This document shows, in pieces, positions 8,276 through 17,700 of a stretch of DNA of 64,000 bases; within the stretch, counting starts at the first letter, position 1; each line of letters begins with the position of its first letter. The DNA is taken from positions 580,665-644,664 of the forward strand of contig BQJR01000002.1 in the NCBI GenBank assembly GCA_021604805.1, in the 5' to 3' direction. The translations under genes and the position numbers were made by a program. A model generated the notes under the pieces. That model was not told the origin of the DNA. It worked only from the letters and a program-made list of their open reading frames with translations, and did no database searches. The DNA comes from Planctomycetota bacterium. GTDB taxonomy: Bacteria > Planctomycetota > B15-G4.

Positions 8276-8302
8276 CGCGCCGTCGGCTGGCGCCGACTCG
8301 CG
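8276..8302. terminator. Hairpin between convergent genes
   Basis: CGCG-CC-GTCGGC, TGGC loop, GCCGAC-T-CGCG: a 10-bp interrupted stem lying just after the ferredoxin stop and before the stop of the opposite gene. No T-run; possible bidirectional terminator. Confidence 0.35.
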
Positions 8303-8343
8303 ACAGTGTCCGCGCCGGATCCGCGCCCGCGCTGCGTCTCGCT

Positions 8344-9246
8344 TCAGTCTGCGTCGCGGGTGGGCACGCTGCGCGGAGGCAGGTAGCGCCACGAGCTCTC
8401 GCTGACGAGCAGGCCTTGCACCGGTTCGTGCACCGGGTCGATCCACGCGCGCAAGGCGGCGGCCGCGCTCGGCAACACCACCCAGTCGCCGCGTCGGACG
8501 CTGCCGTGCAGGTGTGCGGCGCGCGGGAGCGGATCGTGCGCGCCGCGCGAGAGGAAGCGCACCGACACTTGGTGCGGGCTGTCGATCTGCATCGGCGGGC
8601 GCACGGCTGCGATCAGCAGCGGATGCGGCGCGTCGCTTTCGTCGCCTGAGCTGCTGGGATCGATCACGAAGGCTTCGAGCCCGAGCGGCCAAGCCATATC
8701 GAGGTGCAACTCGGGCGGTTCGGCGAGCACGGCAGTGAGGAAGGCCGCGCAGCCACCGAAGACCTCGGGGGGCGCCGTGGGCGGGACGCTGCCATCGTTC
8801 GTGGGGACGCTCACCTGCAAGAGTCGCGCGATGCGTTCGGTGTTGGCGAGCTCGCGTGCGTTGAGCTCGAGGGCGCCCACGCCGGCGACCAGGACTTCCT
8901 TGAGGAAGCCGTCGTCGACCACGGGCCCAGCCGCCACGACGCGTTCGGGCGCGAAGCCCAGCGAGAGTCCCAGCGAGAGTTCGTGACGCGAGCGCACGCG
9001 CAGCCACCAGCCGGCGGCGGCCACGATCTCGAGCAGGTCGGGATCTTCGAGCGCGTCGAGGCCGAGGCAGCGCGGCTCGCCGTGCAAGGCCGCGTCGACA
9101 GCGGCGCGCGAGACCAGGCGAACGGGTTGTCCTTCGAGCTGCGGCACGAGCTCGTCGAGCGCCACGCCTTCCAGGAACAACCGGCCGTCGCGCAGGGCGA
9201 AGGGCGCGATCGAGTCGCGCGGCAGTTGCTCGCCGCTAGCCTTCAC
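8344..9246 (-). CDS. Divergent PLP-decarboxylase-like protein without active-site lysine
   Basis: 300 aa from the GTG at 9246, which lies inside the last codons of the sigma factor gene, so translation is probably coupled. The segment at about residues 80-140 (RSRHELSLGLSLGFAPERVV, AGPVVDDGFLKEVLVAGVGA, LNARELANTERIA) resembles the barrel of ornithine/diaminopimelate decarboxylases, and the end (GDWVVLPSAAAALRAW, LLVSESSWRYL) resembles their beta-domain. The usual AVKAN motif with the PLP lysine is replaced by RLVSRAA, and the HxGS motif is not visible. So it may be a non-catalytic relative with a regulatory or binding role. This assignment is tentative; the protein could also be an unrelated fold. 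Confidence 0.5.
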   Translation of the reverse strand: MKASGEQLPRDSIAPFALRDGRLFLEGVALDELVPQLEGQPVRLVSRAAVDAALHGEPRCLGLDALEDPDLLEIVAAAGWWLRVRSRHELSLGLSLGFAPERVVAAGPVVDDGFLKEVLVAGVGALELNARELANTERIARLLQVSVPTNDGSVPPTAPPEVFGGCAAFLTAVLAEPPELHLDMAWPLGLEAFVIDPSSSGDESDAPHPLLIAAVRPPMQIDSPHQVSVRFLSRGAHDPLPRAAHLHGSVRRGDWVVLPSAAAALRAWIDPVHEPVQGLLVSESSWRYLPPRSVPTRDAD

Positions 9247-10045
9247 TCTCGAGACGCTCAAGCAGGCGGTCGAGCATGCGGCCGTGGATCTGGCACACGC
9301 GCGACTCGCTGATGCCCTCACGCTTGCCGATGTCCTTCAGCGTGAGGCCCTTGAAGTAGTACGCGTCGACCAGGCGACGCTCCACGTCGGTGAGTTCGCG
9401 GCGCACGAACTCGAACATCTCGCGGCGCTGCAGGATGTCGGCGGGTTCGGCGCCTTCCACGAGCAGCTCGGCGCTCTCTTCGGGCGCGTCGTCGTCACCC
9501 TTCTCGGGGAAGCTCACCATCGAGCCGAAGTGCAGCTCGGAGAGCGAGGAGCGCAGCCGGTCGAGGCTCACGCGCAGGTGCCGCGCGAGTTCGAGGTCGG
9601 TGGGGTCGCGCCCGAGACGCTCGCGCAACTTCTCGATGGTTTCGTGCAAGCGCGAACCACGGTTGCGCGCCTCACGCGGGATCCAATCCTGCTGACGCAG
9701 GAAGTCGATCATCGAGCCACGCACGCGCAGTCGGCAGTAGGTCTCGAAGCGCGCGTTGCGCGAAGGGTCGAACCCTTCGATTGCCTTGAACAAGCCCAAG
9801 CCGCCGGCGCTGAGCAAGTCGTCGTGATCGACACTGCGCGGGAGACGAATCGACAGCCGGTCGGCGACTTGGCGCACGAGCGGCATGTACGTCTCGACCA
9901 ACCGTTCCTTGTACGCGCGACGATGCGTCTTGAGGTACTTACCCCAAAGCTCGTCGACGGTCTCGGGAGTCGCTCGCTTCAAACGAGTCTCCGGTTCGCA
10001 CCAGGATCGAGGACGCTCCTCGATGACGTGTTGCGTAAGACGCAT
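9236..10045 (-). CDS. fliA: Alternative sigma factor of the FliA/WhiG family
   Basis: 269 aa, cytosolic RNA polymerase specificity subunit. Region 2 spans about 45-120 (VDHDDLLSAGGLGLFKAIEGF, RGSMIDFLRQQDW), region 3 about 132-165, region 4 about 215-263 with a helix-turn-helix (LTLKDIGKREGISESRV). The absence of region 1.1 and the FD..R..RFETY..LRVRGSMIDFLR signature are typical of FliA/WhiG. Members control flagellar, developmental or stress genes; no flagellar gene is in view, so the regulon is open. The gene overlaps the downstream PLP-decarboxylase-like gene by 11 bases, suggesting a two-gene operon in which the partner might act in the same process. A 40-residue N-terminal extension precedes region 2. 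Confidence 0.9.
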   Translation of the reverse strand: MRLTQHVIEERPRSWCEPETRLKRATPETVDELWGKYLKTHRRAYKERLVETYMPLVRQVADRLSIRLPRSVDHDDLLSAGGLGLFKAIEGFDPSRNARFETYCRLRVRGSMIDFLRQQDWIPREARNRGSRLHETIEKLRERLGRDPTDLELARHLRVSLDRLRSSLSELHFGSMVSFPEKGDDDAPEESAELLVEGAEPADILQRREMFEFVRRELTDVERRLVDAYYFKGLTLKDIGKREGISESRVCQIHGRMLDRLLERLESEG

Positions 10046-10078
10046 GACCCAGAACCAGCCGCCTCAGCAACGCGACCA

Positions 10079-10107
10079 AGAATGGGTACTCGGATAAGAC
10101 GGTTCAA
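10079..10107 (-). promoter_or_regulatory. Candidate promoter for the FliA/WhiG-type sigma gene
   Basis: On the minus strand TTGAAC (10107-10102), a 17-nt spacer, then CATTCT (10084-10079), giving a start about 27 nt before the ATG. The -10 match is poor; this is the most AT-rich part of the intergenic region. Confidence 0.25.
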
Positions 10108-10152
10108 GTTTTTCGTGCGCGCGAATTTCGGGATGAGCGACTCGCGACAACG

Positions 10153-10180
10153 CACGCGGCACGCGGCACGCGGCACGCGG
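10153..10180. repeat. Four tandem copies of a CACGCGG heptamer
   Basis: Four perfect copies of CACGCGG in a row between the sigma factor gene and the end of the transglutaminase-like gene. A heptamer changes the reading frame on slippage but lies outside coding sequence, so it is likely to be neutral or to vary between strains. Confidence 0.6.
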
Positions 10181-10190
10181 CTTCGACAAG

Positions 10191-11711
10191 TTAGCGCACT
10201 CGGTAGAGATGCGTGACACGCGCTGCACCACCACGCGCACTCCACCGCAACTCGTTGTGGCCGGGCAAGAGCGATGGCAGCGCTCGGGGAGCATGTTGAA
10301 ACGTGAGCACGACCTGCCCGTTCACCGCGACCTCTGGGTCGCGTGACACGATGCGCAGTTTGAGCGCGTAGCGAGGCTCTGCGCCGGCGACCGCAAGCTG
10401 CGCATCGAGGTTGAGCAACCAACCTTTGTCGCGCGCAGCACCACCTTGAACGGGAGACCACGCCCCATCCAGACCCTGCAGTTCGACCTTGAAGGCATCA
10501 TCTACAAGAGCTTGCTCGGCGACGAGCTCCACCCGACCACCTAGGATCGGCCACGGCAACGCGTAGCTCAGCTCGGACTGAGACTCGTCCAAGCCGAACT
10601 CGTGAATCCACTCACCGTTCCCCACGTGCGATGGTTCGCGGAAGCGTGTCGTCACCACCCTGCGCAGTCCCTTACCGAGCCAGAACATCACGCGCTCTCC
10701 TGCGCGCAAGGTGAACTCCATCTGGTGGAACTGCGCCGGGTCGGGGTAGCGAGCGAGTTGGTTGTCGCCTGCGCTGGCGTAGATCTCTGTGACACGTGCG
10801 GTGTCGAGAGAGTACGCAGCGCGCCCAGGCAAGCGCACCGCTGCGGCGAGTTGTTCCGGTCTCGCGACGAGATCCTCCACGCCGAGGATCTCTCCGGAGG
10901 CATCGCGGTAGTACACCTCGTGGTCGGGGTCGAAGAGGTGCCATGCGTCATCGAAGAAGGCCTCAGCAACCACGTGACCGCCCAGCCCCCAGACGCGTGC
11001 CTCCAGCCCCGCTGCGCGAGCGAGGTGCGCGAACGCGTTCGCCGCGTCGTCGCACAAGCCGTAGCCGTAGACGTTGAGCAACTTCACCGGGTCGTGGAGT
11101 TCGGCGCCCTCGTGCGCGGGCTGTCCGTGATCTCGGTTCAACACAAGGAAGCGCCAGATCGCGAGCGCGACTTCCGACGGCGAGCCGGCATCGCCCACTG
11201 CAGCGCTCACCAGCGAGGTCATGTCGCGCCATGAAGGAACCCCAGGCCGCGAGACCTGCGGTGCGACGACGGACTTCCGGCCGAAATTCTCGATGAGCAG
11301 GCCCACGTCATCGACCTCGCCGCCCATGGGCAAATCGACCGCGTAGTCGACCTCACCGTGAAGCAGCGTGTGAGTACTGGCGAGCACTTCGCCTCCCGCG
11401 CCAGCTCCTCTCTCGATCCGAGCGACGGTCTGCTCCAACAGCAGCAACTCACGCGCAATCGAGAGTTCGGCCGCCTCGAGTTCCTGGCCACGCCCCGCAC
11501 GACTGAGGCGCGGGCCGAGATCGCCCTCCGCTTTGAAGAGGTCCGGGCGTGTTCTCCGCAAACGCCCCGTCAGCGCACGCAAGTGTTCGAGCTGACGCTC
11601 GAGTACCGACGGCTGCACAACAGCCGGGATCGCCTTGCCATTCGGTTCGTCTTCAGCAGGCACCGTCGAGCAAAGGCAAGCGCAGGAAACGATGACGCGG
11701 AGGCTCAACAT
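10191..11711 (-). CDS. Exported transglutaminase-like (cysteine protease fold) protein
   Basis: 506 aa. A hydrophobic N-terminus rich in Cys (residues 4-19) suggests export, possibly as a lipoprotein. Residues ~35-105 look like a helical coiled coil (LERQLEHLRALTGRLRR, LLLEQTVARIE). The transglutaminase core is at ~175-270: Cys220 in YGYGLCDDAANAF, His246 in GLGGHVVAE and Asp261 in HLFDPDHEVYY make the Cys-His-Asp triad. The C-terminal half is beta-rich and unassigned. Bacterial members are mostly proteases or amidases, so crosslinking should not be assumed. It ends near the CACGCGG repeat and is divergent from the sulfatase-fold gene at 11865. Confidence 0.75.
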   Translation of the reverse strand: MLSLRVIVSCACLCSTVPAEDEPNGKAIPAVVQPSVLERQLEHLRALTGRLRRTRPDLFKAEGDLGPRLSRAGRGQELEAAELSIARELLLLEQTVARIERGAGAGGEVLASTHTLLHGEVDYAVDLPMGGEVDDVGLLIENFGRKSVVAPQVSRPGVPSWRDMTSLVSAAVGDAGSPSEVALAIWRFLVLNRDHGQPAHEGAELHDPVKLLNVYGYGLCDDAANAFAHLARAAGLEARVWGLGGHVVAEAFFDDAWHLFDPDHEVYYRDASGEILGVEDLVARPEQLAAAVRLPGRAAYSLDTARVTEIYASAGDNQLARYPDPAQFHQMEFTLRAGERVMFWLGKGLRRVVTTRFREPSHVGNGEWIHEFGLDESQSELSYALPWPILGGRVELVAEQALVDDAFKVELQGLDGAWSPVQGGAARDKGWLLNLDAQLAVAGAEPRYALKLRIVSRDPEVAVNGQVVLTFQHAPRALPSLLPGHNELRWSARGGAARVTHLYRVR

Positions 11712-11864
11712 GGCGACCCATGATGCCGTGTCTGCACAGCTTCATCAGCACCAATCGCCGCGTGGATGTCCTTCGATGTGCTGGGTATGGTGTCGGTCCT
11801 TGCACAAGCGCCACCACCGCGAGCAACAGTGGGTGTCCACACCAAGATAAAGGGAGCGGCAGGG

Positions 11865-14714
11865 ATGGCCGAGCAAGCGCAGCAAGAGCCGCGGGCTCAT
11901 CCGGGCTTGCTCAATCGGCTGCTGCTGTTCACCGGGCTCTGCCTCCTCGTGGGCGTCGTGGCGATCGGGACGCAACCCACCGAACGCCTGAGCCCTCCGC
12001 GCGAGGTTCCGCTTCCGGTCAGTGAGGCGTGGCTCGATACCGGCCCGTGTTACGTGTTGCTGCATGGCCTGGACACGCCGAGCGACAAGGGAGACGAGAC
12101 CTCCGCACTGATCCTGCTCGAGGACGGCGCACCACTTGCACCACACGCGCCGCACAACCAGATGCGCCAGGGAAGCCTGGGACGTTTCTCCCACTGGGGT
12201 GAGCACCTCTATCTCTCGACGTCAGACGGGAGCGACCCCAGGAACAACGGGCGCACCTACGTCGCCGTGATCCCCAGCGAGCTGCCGTCGTGGGTGCGGG
12301 ACGCCATGCTCATCGTGGCCGCCAGCGGCGCCGCCATGGCACTCCTGGGACTCATCACCTCGCGCCTACGACGCACCTCCCTGCTCGGCGATGCGATCCC
12401 CCTACTCGGTGCGGGCCTAGCGATCGTGGTCCTCCTGCCGGTGCATGAGATCACGCGACCCCACCTCGCGTTGTCGCGCGGCGAGACGCAACTCATCTCG
12501 CCAACCCACAGCGCCGTGGCGCACGCCGCCACCCACCCTGGCAACGTCACCCGACTCCTCAGCTCGCCAGGCGACTTGACCTTCGAGGCAGCCGCCGCAC
12601 TCCCGACGAGCGATGACGGAATCCGCGTCGCCCTCAAGCCGAGCGAAGGCGTGGCGATCCACGACGGCATCGCGCGCCTGGAACCCGGCGGACCCGGTCT
12701 CGTCGGAGTCATTGCGGACGAGTTCCACGTGGATGACATCGGCGACCTGCTCCTGCCCGCACGCATCTTGGCTGGGGAACAGCTCGAGATCGGACTCCGC
12801 GTGACAGGCCAACAGGGCCCACCCAAGATTCGACTCGCCGTTCCTGTCTCGGCATCAGAGGAACTGCGACCCCTCCGTATCACGAACACGCTCGCGCTGT
12901 TCCTCGCCGACGCCCACACGACCCTCGCTTCGGTCGAGATCGTGAACCCCGAGTCGAGCTCAGAATCGGTTCTCCTCGACCTGCGTGAAGTGGTGATCTC
13001 GACCCCGGTCTCGACCTTCCTCCACAGCACACACGGGGATCGCACCCTCGAGAGGACCCGGCAGGTGCGGCCGGCCGTTTGGCAATCCGTTCCGGGGCGA
13101 TACCGCATCCCCGTTGGAGGAGCACGCGGAACTCTGCTCAAGGGCTCCGTCACCTTGCTCGGGAAGGCACCCGCGGGCGATCTCGAGTGGCGCGTCTCTT
13201 GGGTGGCTCCAAACGGAAGTGTCCAACTGTTGCACGAAGGGCGAGTCGCACACGATGAGCAGTGGCACGACGCCCGTCTTCGCGTACCGCGCGAGGGTGC
13301 GGCGTCCCGCGGAGGTGAGCTGCTGCTCGAAGTCAGTGAGCTCCCAGCCGGCACCGTGTTTGCGTGGTCGAGCTGGCGCTTGGTCGACGATTCGCGGCCA
13401 CCGCGTCGCGTGATTTTCGCGGTCCTCGACACGCTGCGTCGCGACGCAATCGGAGCACTCGGCGGCACAGAAGCAGAGACCCCCTTTCTCGACGGGCTTG
13501 CCGAGAGCGGCGTGCGCTTCCTCCGGGCCTACAGCCAAGCGCACTGGACACGACCCTCGATGCCCTCCCTCATGACGAGCCGTTACGTGGCATCCACAGG
13601 AGTTGAGACGCTCGGTAACCAGCTCCCCGAGAGCTACACCACGCTCGCCGAAGCGTTCGCCGGGGCGGGGTACTACACACTCGCAGACATTTCGAACACC
13701 AACGCCGGACCAGCGGCAGGGCTCGCGCAAGGGTGGGACCTCATGCGCCACACCGCCGCTCCCTCACAGAGCGACGCCGAAGGCCAGCTCCTGAGCAGCG
13801 AGGTCCTCAACACCGTGCAGCACTCACAGGAGGAAGACCTGCTGCTGTACATCCACTTGATGGATGCACATGGCCCCTACGGTCCGGCGCAAACGCCCGC
13901 AGATGCGGCGACTGCCCCCAAGGGAACTCCCGTAACGCGGAACTCAGCCTTTGATCGCCCGTGGGCGAGCGAGCCGAGTGATGCATCACGACGCCATTGG
14001 TATTACCGCGACGTCGAGACGCTCGACAGCGGCCTCGCGAAGTTCTTCCACACGCTCGATGAGATCTGGGGAGCTGGCAGCACCGGCCGCGCCACGGTTG
14101 CGGTCACGGCCGACCATGGTGAGTTCCTGGGTGAGTACGGCGAGTGGGGACACGACTGGTTCGCGGAGCTCCCACAAGTCGTCAACGTCCCGATGATCCT
14201 GCGCTCTCCCACACTGCCTTCCGGACACAGTGTCGAGATCCCGGTGGAGAACATCGACCTCGGCCCGTCGCTGCTCGAGCTGGCTGAGATCTCAGCACGC
14301 GCGCTTGGCGAGGTCGACGGCCGCAGCCTGCTCCCCTTGATCCGTCGAGGCGACAGTTCGCAACACGGGGTGGCCCTGGCCGCCGTCGGCACGCGCCCCT
14401 CAGAGCGCCTGCTCGGTCTGTTCACTGCAGAGAGCGCGCTCGTCGGGAAGCACGGTTCGCTCACAGGGACCCTCGATCCTCGCGACAGCACCGCGCGAAT
14501 TGCACCGGCAACAGACGCACCGAATTCAGCTTCGATCCTCGATGCGGAGCTCCGGAGCCTGTTCGAGTCACGCTTCGCCGAACTCTGGTCCAACTACCTC
14601 GAAACCCAAGGCGCTGTCCGCGAATCGCTCTGGGCTGGCGTGGACACCTCCACCACGACCATCGACCCCGAGGCGCTGCGTCAGCTCGAGGAGCTCGGCT
14701 ACCTCGGCAAGTAA
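11865..14714 (+). CDS. Membrane sulfatase-fold enzyme with Thr nucleophile and N-terminal SHWG domain
   Basis: 949 aa. ATG 11865 has AAAGGGAG 8 nt upstream. Transmembrane helices are at ~16-35, ~147-165 and ~174-193. Between the first and second, residues ~61-136 form the domain with ILLEDG, GRFSHWG and STSDGSDPRNNGRTY that recurs at 16845-17055 and three times at 51434-52357. Residues ~200-510 are beta-rich. The sulfatase/alkaline phosphatase superfamily domain runs from ~513 (IFAVLDTLRRD) to ~830, with TADHGEFLGEYG near 748-760. The nucleophile position (CxPSR in sulfatases) reads TRPSM, so Thr562 replaces the formylglycine cysteine, as in phosphoglycerol or phosphoethanolamine transferases. 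Likely acts outside the membrane on lipids or polysaccharide; substrate unknown. Confidence 0.85.
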   Translation: MAEQAQQEPRAHPGLLNRLLLFTGLCLLVGVVAIGTQPTERLSPPREVPLPVSEAWLDTGPCYVLLHGLDTPSDKGDETSALILLEDGAPLAPHAPHNQMRQGSLGRFSHWGEHLYLSTSDGSDPRNNGRTYVAVIPSELPSWVRDAMLIVAASGAAMALLGLITSRLRRTSLLGDAIPLLGAGLAIVVLLPVHEITRPHLALSRGETQLISPTHSAVAHAATHPGNVTRLLSSPGDLTFEAAAALPTSDDGIRVALKPSEGVAIHDGIARLEPGGPGLVGVIADEFHVDDIGDLLLPARILAGEQLEIGLRVTGQQGPPKIRLAVPVSASEELRPLRITNTLALFLADAHTTLASVEIVNPESSSESVLLDLREVVISTPVSTFLHSTHGDRTLERTRQVRPAVWQSVPGRYRIPVGGARGTLLKGSVTLLGKAPAGDLEWRVSWVAPNGSVQLLHEGRVAHDEQWHDARLRVPREGAASRGGELLLEVSELPAGTVFAWSSWRLVDDSRPPRRVIFAVLDTLRRDAIGALGGTEAETPFLDGLAESGVRFLRAYSQAHWTRPSMPSLMTSRYVASTGVETLGNQLPESYTTLAEAFAGAGYYTLADISNTNAGPAAGLAQGWDLMRHTAAPSQSDAEGQLLSSEVLNTVQHSQEEDLLLYIHLMDAHGPYGPAQTPADAATAPKGTPVTRNSAFDRPWASEPSDASRRHWYYRDVETLDSGLAKFFHTLDEIWGAGSTGRATVAVTADHGEFLGEYGEWGHDWFAELPQVVNVPMILRSPTLPSGHSVEIPVENIDLGPSLLELAEISARALGEVDGRSLLPLIRRGDSSQHGVALAAVGTRPSERLLGLFTAESALVGKHGSLTGTLDPRDSTARIAPATDAPNSASILDAELRSLFESRFAELWSNYLETQGAVRESLWAGVDTSTTTIDPEALRQLEELGYLGK

Positions 14715-14787
14715 CGGGAGCCTCGGTGCGAGCGGCGACGCACTTCGCTTTCGTGCTCCACCGCGCGGTGCGCTCACTGCGCCAGCC

Positions 14788-17700
14788 TCAGCGGAGTTCA
14801 CGCCGCAGGTGTTCCACGCGTCCCACCGCGCGGCGGCTGAACTCGGCGTCACTGAGCGTGCGCAGGCCCGGCAGCATGTGGCCGATGAGGCGTAAGCTCT
14901 CTGCGTCGGCGTGGGCCCAGCGGTCGATGAGCAGGAGCAAGCGTTCGTGTGCAGCGCGACTGCCCAGTGTGTCCACCAGCGCGGGCAGGGCGCGCGCGGC
15001 AGACACGCTCGGGCGCAACTCGTCGAGCAAGGCTTCGTCCCCCACACTGAGGCAGGCGGCGAGCGCGGCGAAGAGCGTCTCCTCACTGAACGACGTGTCG
15101 CGCAAGGTGGCGATGGGGTTCGCCGAAGCGCTCGACCATTGCGCGTGCAGCTCCACCAGCCAGCGCTTCACCTCTTCCCCGGCACGACGCCCCTGCGCCT
15201 GCGCCAGGTTGGCCACGCCCACCGCCAACAAACGCCCTGCCTCGCTCTGAGGTGATGGACGCGCGAGCCAGGCCACGCGCAAGGCTTGGCCCAACGGCGC
15301 GCCCAACTCCCGCACCAGCGGCGCCGGCAAGTCGGGCAGGATCTCGAACAACCAGCGGCGGGCGGGAGCCTCCAGCTCCGGGAGACGGCGCGGCAGCTCT
15401 TGGGCGGCGCGTTCGCTGCCGGCCCAGGCGCGGAGCACGAGCAACACTTGGTCGTCGCGGTCGAAGCGGCGGCGGGCGAGGGCGTCGAGCGGAGCGGCGA
15501 GGCCGGCCACGCGGCGGCCGTAGATCGTCTCCATCAGGAAGTTGCGCGTGGCGGCGTTGAGTGACCAGAACTCGGCGAACAACGGTTCGAGTGCTTGGGC
15601 GTCGAGCTCGCGCACGAGCAGGCCGGCGAGCAGGTCTTGGCGCAGCTCGCTTTCGTGACGGCTCACGAGTTGGCGCGTGAGCAACTCGAGACGCGCCTCT
15701 TCGCGCTCCACGCGTTGCGCGAGCAGGGCGGCGCGGCCGGCGTCGTAGACCGGACGGCGTTCGTCGGGATCGCTGGCGAGGTCGTAGAGCAAGTGCGTGC
15801 CGAGACGGTCGTCGGCCACGTACTTCGCGTCGCCCAGGCGCAGCACGCGCGCGCCGTCGGTCCAGGCCATCACGGGTTGCGGCGCGCGCGCGGCGAAGGC
15901 GCCGGCCTCGATCTGCGCGAGCAAACTCGCAGAGCCTTGCAGAGCCGACGAGCCGGGCGCCACCACGTCGAGCAGCGTGGCCACGACGGCGCTGACGTTG
16001 AGCGGCGCGCGCAGCTCGATCGGATGGTCGAGCCCCGGGAGCTGCATCACGAAGGGCACGTGCAGCACGTCTTCACCGCGCCCCAGAACGCGCGCGCCGG
16101 CGAGCGTGCTGCCCGGCTCCGCGCCGCGCGCCGCCACCACGGCGAGCAGCGTGTCGTCGCTCAAACCCGAGAGCAGCAAGCCTGTTTGCAGCGCGGCCAA
16201 GCGTTGATCGAGCGACGCGCGCCCGCCGCGCGCAGGCTGCCAGTGCAACAAGGCCGCCACGCGTTCGGAGGCGTGCTCGCGCAACTCGGCCACGAACTCG
16301 TCGACCAGGGCAGGCGCGCGCGGATCGGGGTTGCCACGCACCGCAACGCCCTCCACGAGCGCCTCGACCTCGCTGCCGAGTTCGCCCATGCCCTGCACGT
16401 AGGTGTGGAAGCCCGCCGTGCGCAACAGGTCGAGCCAACTCGGGATCGGAGCACCGAGTTCGCGCGCGGCGAGCACCACCGGCGGCGCGAGTCCGGTGGC
16501 GAGACTGGCCAGCGCGGCGTCGGGCGAGTCGCTCGACGCGTAGGCCTGCGTCATGCGTAACCCGCGATCACCGATGCGACCGAGCGTGCCGCTGCGTGAT
16601 GTCGACGCCGACTCTTCAGCGAGCACGACCACGATCACGTGACGCGTGGCGGCACGCGCCGCGTCGGCCAACTCGCTGCGCGTGGGACTCAAACGCAAGC
16701 CCGCGGCCTGCTCATCGCGCGCGGACTCGGCGCCTTGCACCTCCAGAATCGGACCCCACAACCACACGTCGGCGGGCACGGCGCCTTGCTCGACACGCAC
16801 GCTGAGCGAAGCGCGCGGCTCGGCCGCGCCGCGGCGACGGTGCAGCTCCGCCCGATAGTCGCGCCCGTTGCTGCGCGGATCGCTGTCATCGGAGCTGGAG
16901 AAGTAGAGGCCGCCTTGCCAGTGCGAGTAGGCGCCGGCGCCCTGCTCGCGGATGGCTTGGTGCAAGCTGCGCGCCGGGCCGAGCGGCACGCCGTCTTCGA
17001 AGAGCAGCAACCTGGCGTCGTCGGGGGCACCGTTCACGTCGGCGGCGAAGCGCTGCCAAGCGGCGGGCAAGGGCGTCCACCAAGCTTTGCCCTGGGACGG
17101 ATCGAGGGTCGCGCGGTCGAGTTCGTGACGCAGCGTCGCGCCGCCCGACGCGCCACCGAGCTGCGCCTCGAGCACGACCTCGCTCCACTCTCGCGTGGGA
17201 CGCACCACGCGCGAAACCGGTTCGCCCACGCCTTCGAGCGTCACGCGCAAGGCCGGCGCCGAACCACCCCGGCGCCGCACCCAGAGGCTCGCGCGCACCG
17301 CATCGGCAGGACCGAGCGCAGGGAGCTGCTGTTCGATGAGCGCATCCCGCGTGACGAAACTCAACGCCTGAGCTTGCGCCTCACCCAGCGGCGACGGCCC
17401 GCGTCGCGGCGCCACGCGGGCCACGCCTGCGCGCACGCGCCACGCGCGTTCGGACAGCTCGCCCGCCTCGCGCAAACCCGACCAAGGCGCGTCGCGCTCG
17501 GAGGCATTCTCGTTGGCCTGCACGCGCCAGGGTTCACCACCACCATGCGCGACGGCGCGCACACTCACGAGCAGACCGCCTTCACCCGACGCGAGCCGTT
17601 GCGCGCGCGGCGAATCCCAATGCCGCCCCGCGGCCAACACACACAAGGTCACCAAACCGATCTGCACCCAGCCCGCTCCCTGCGGCACGCGCGCTGCGGG

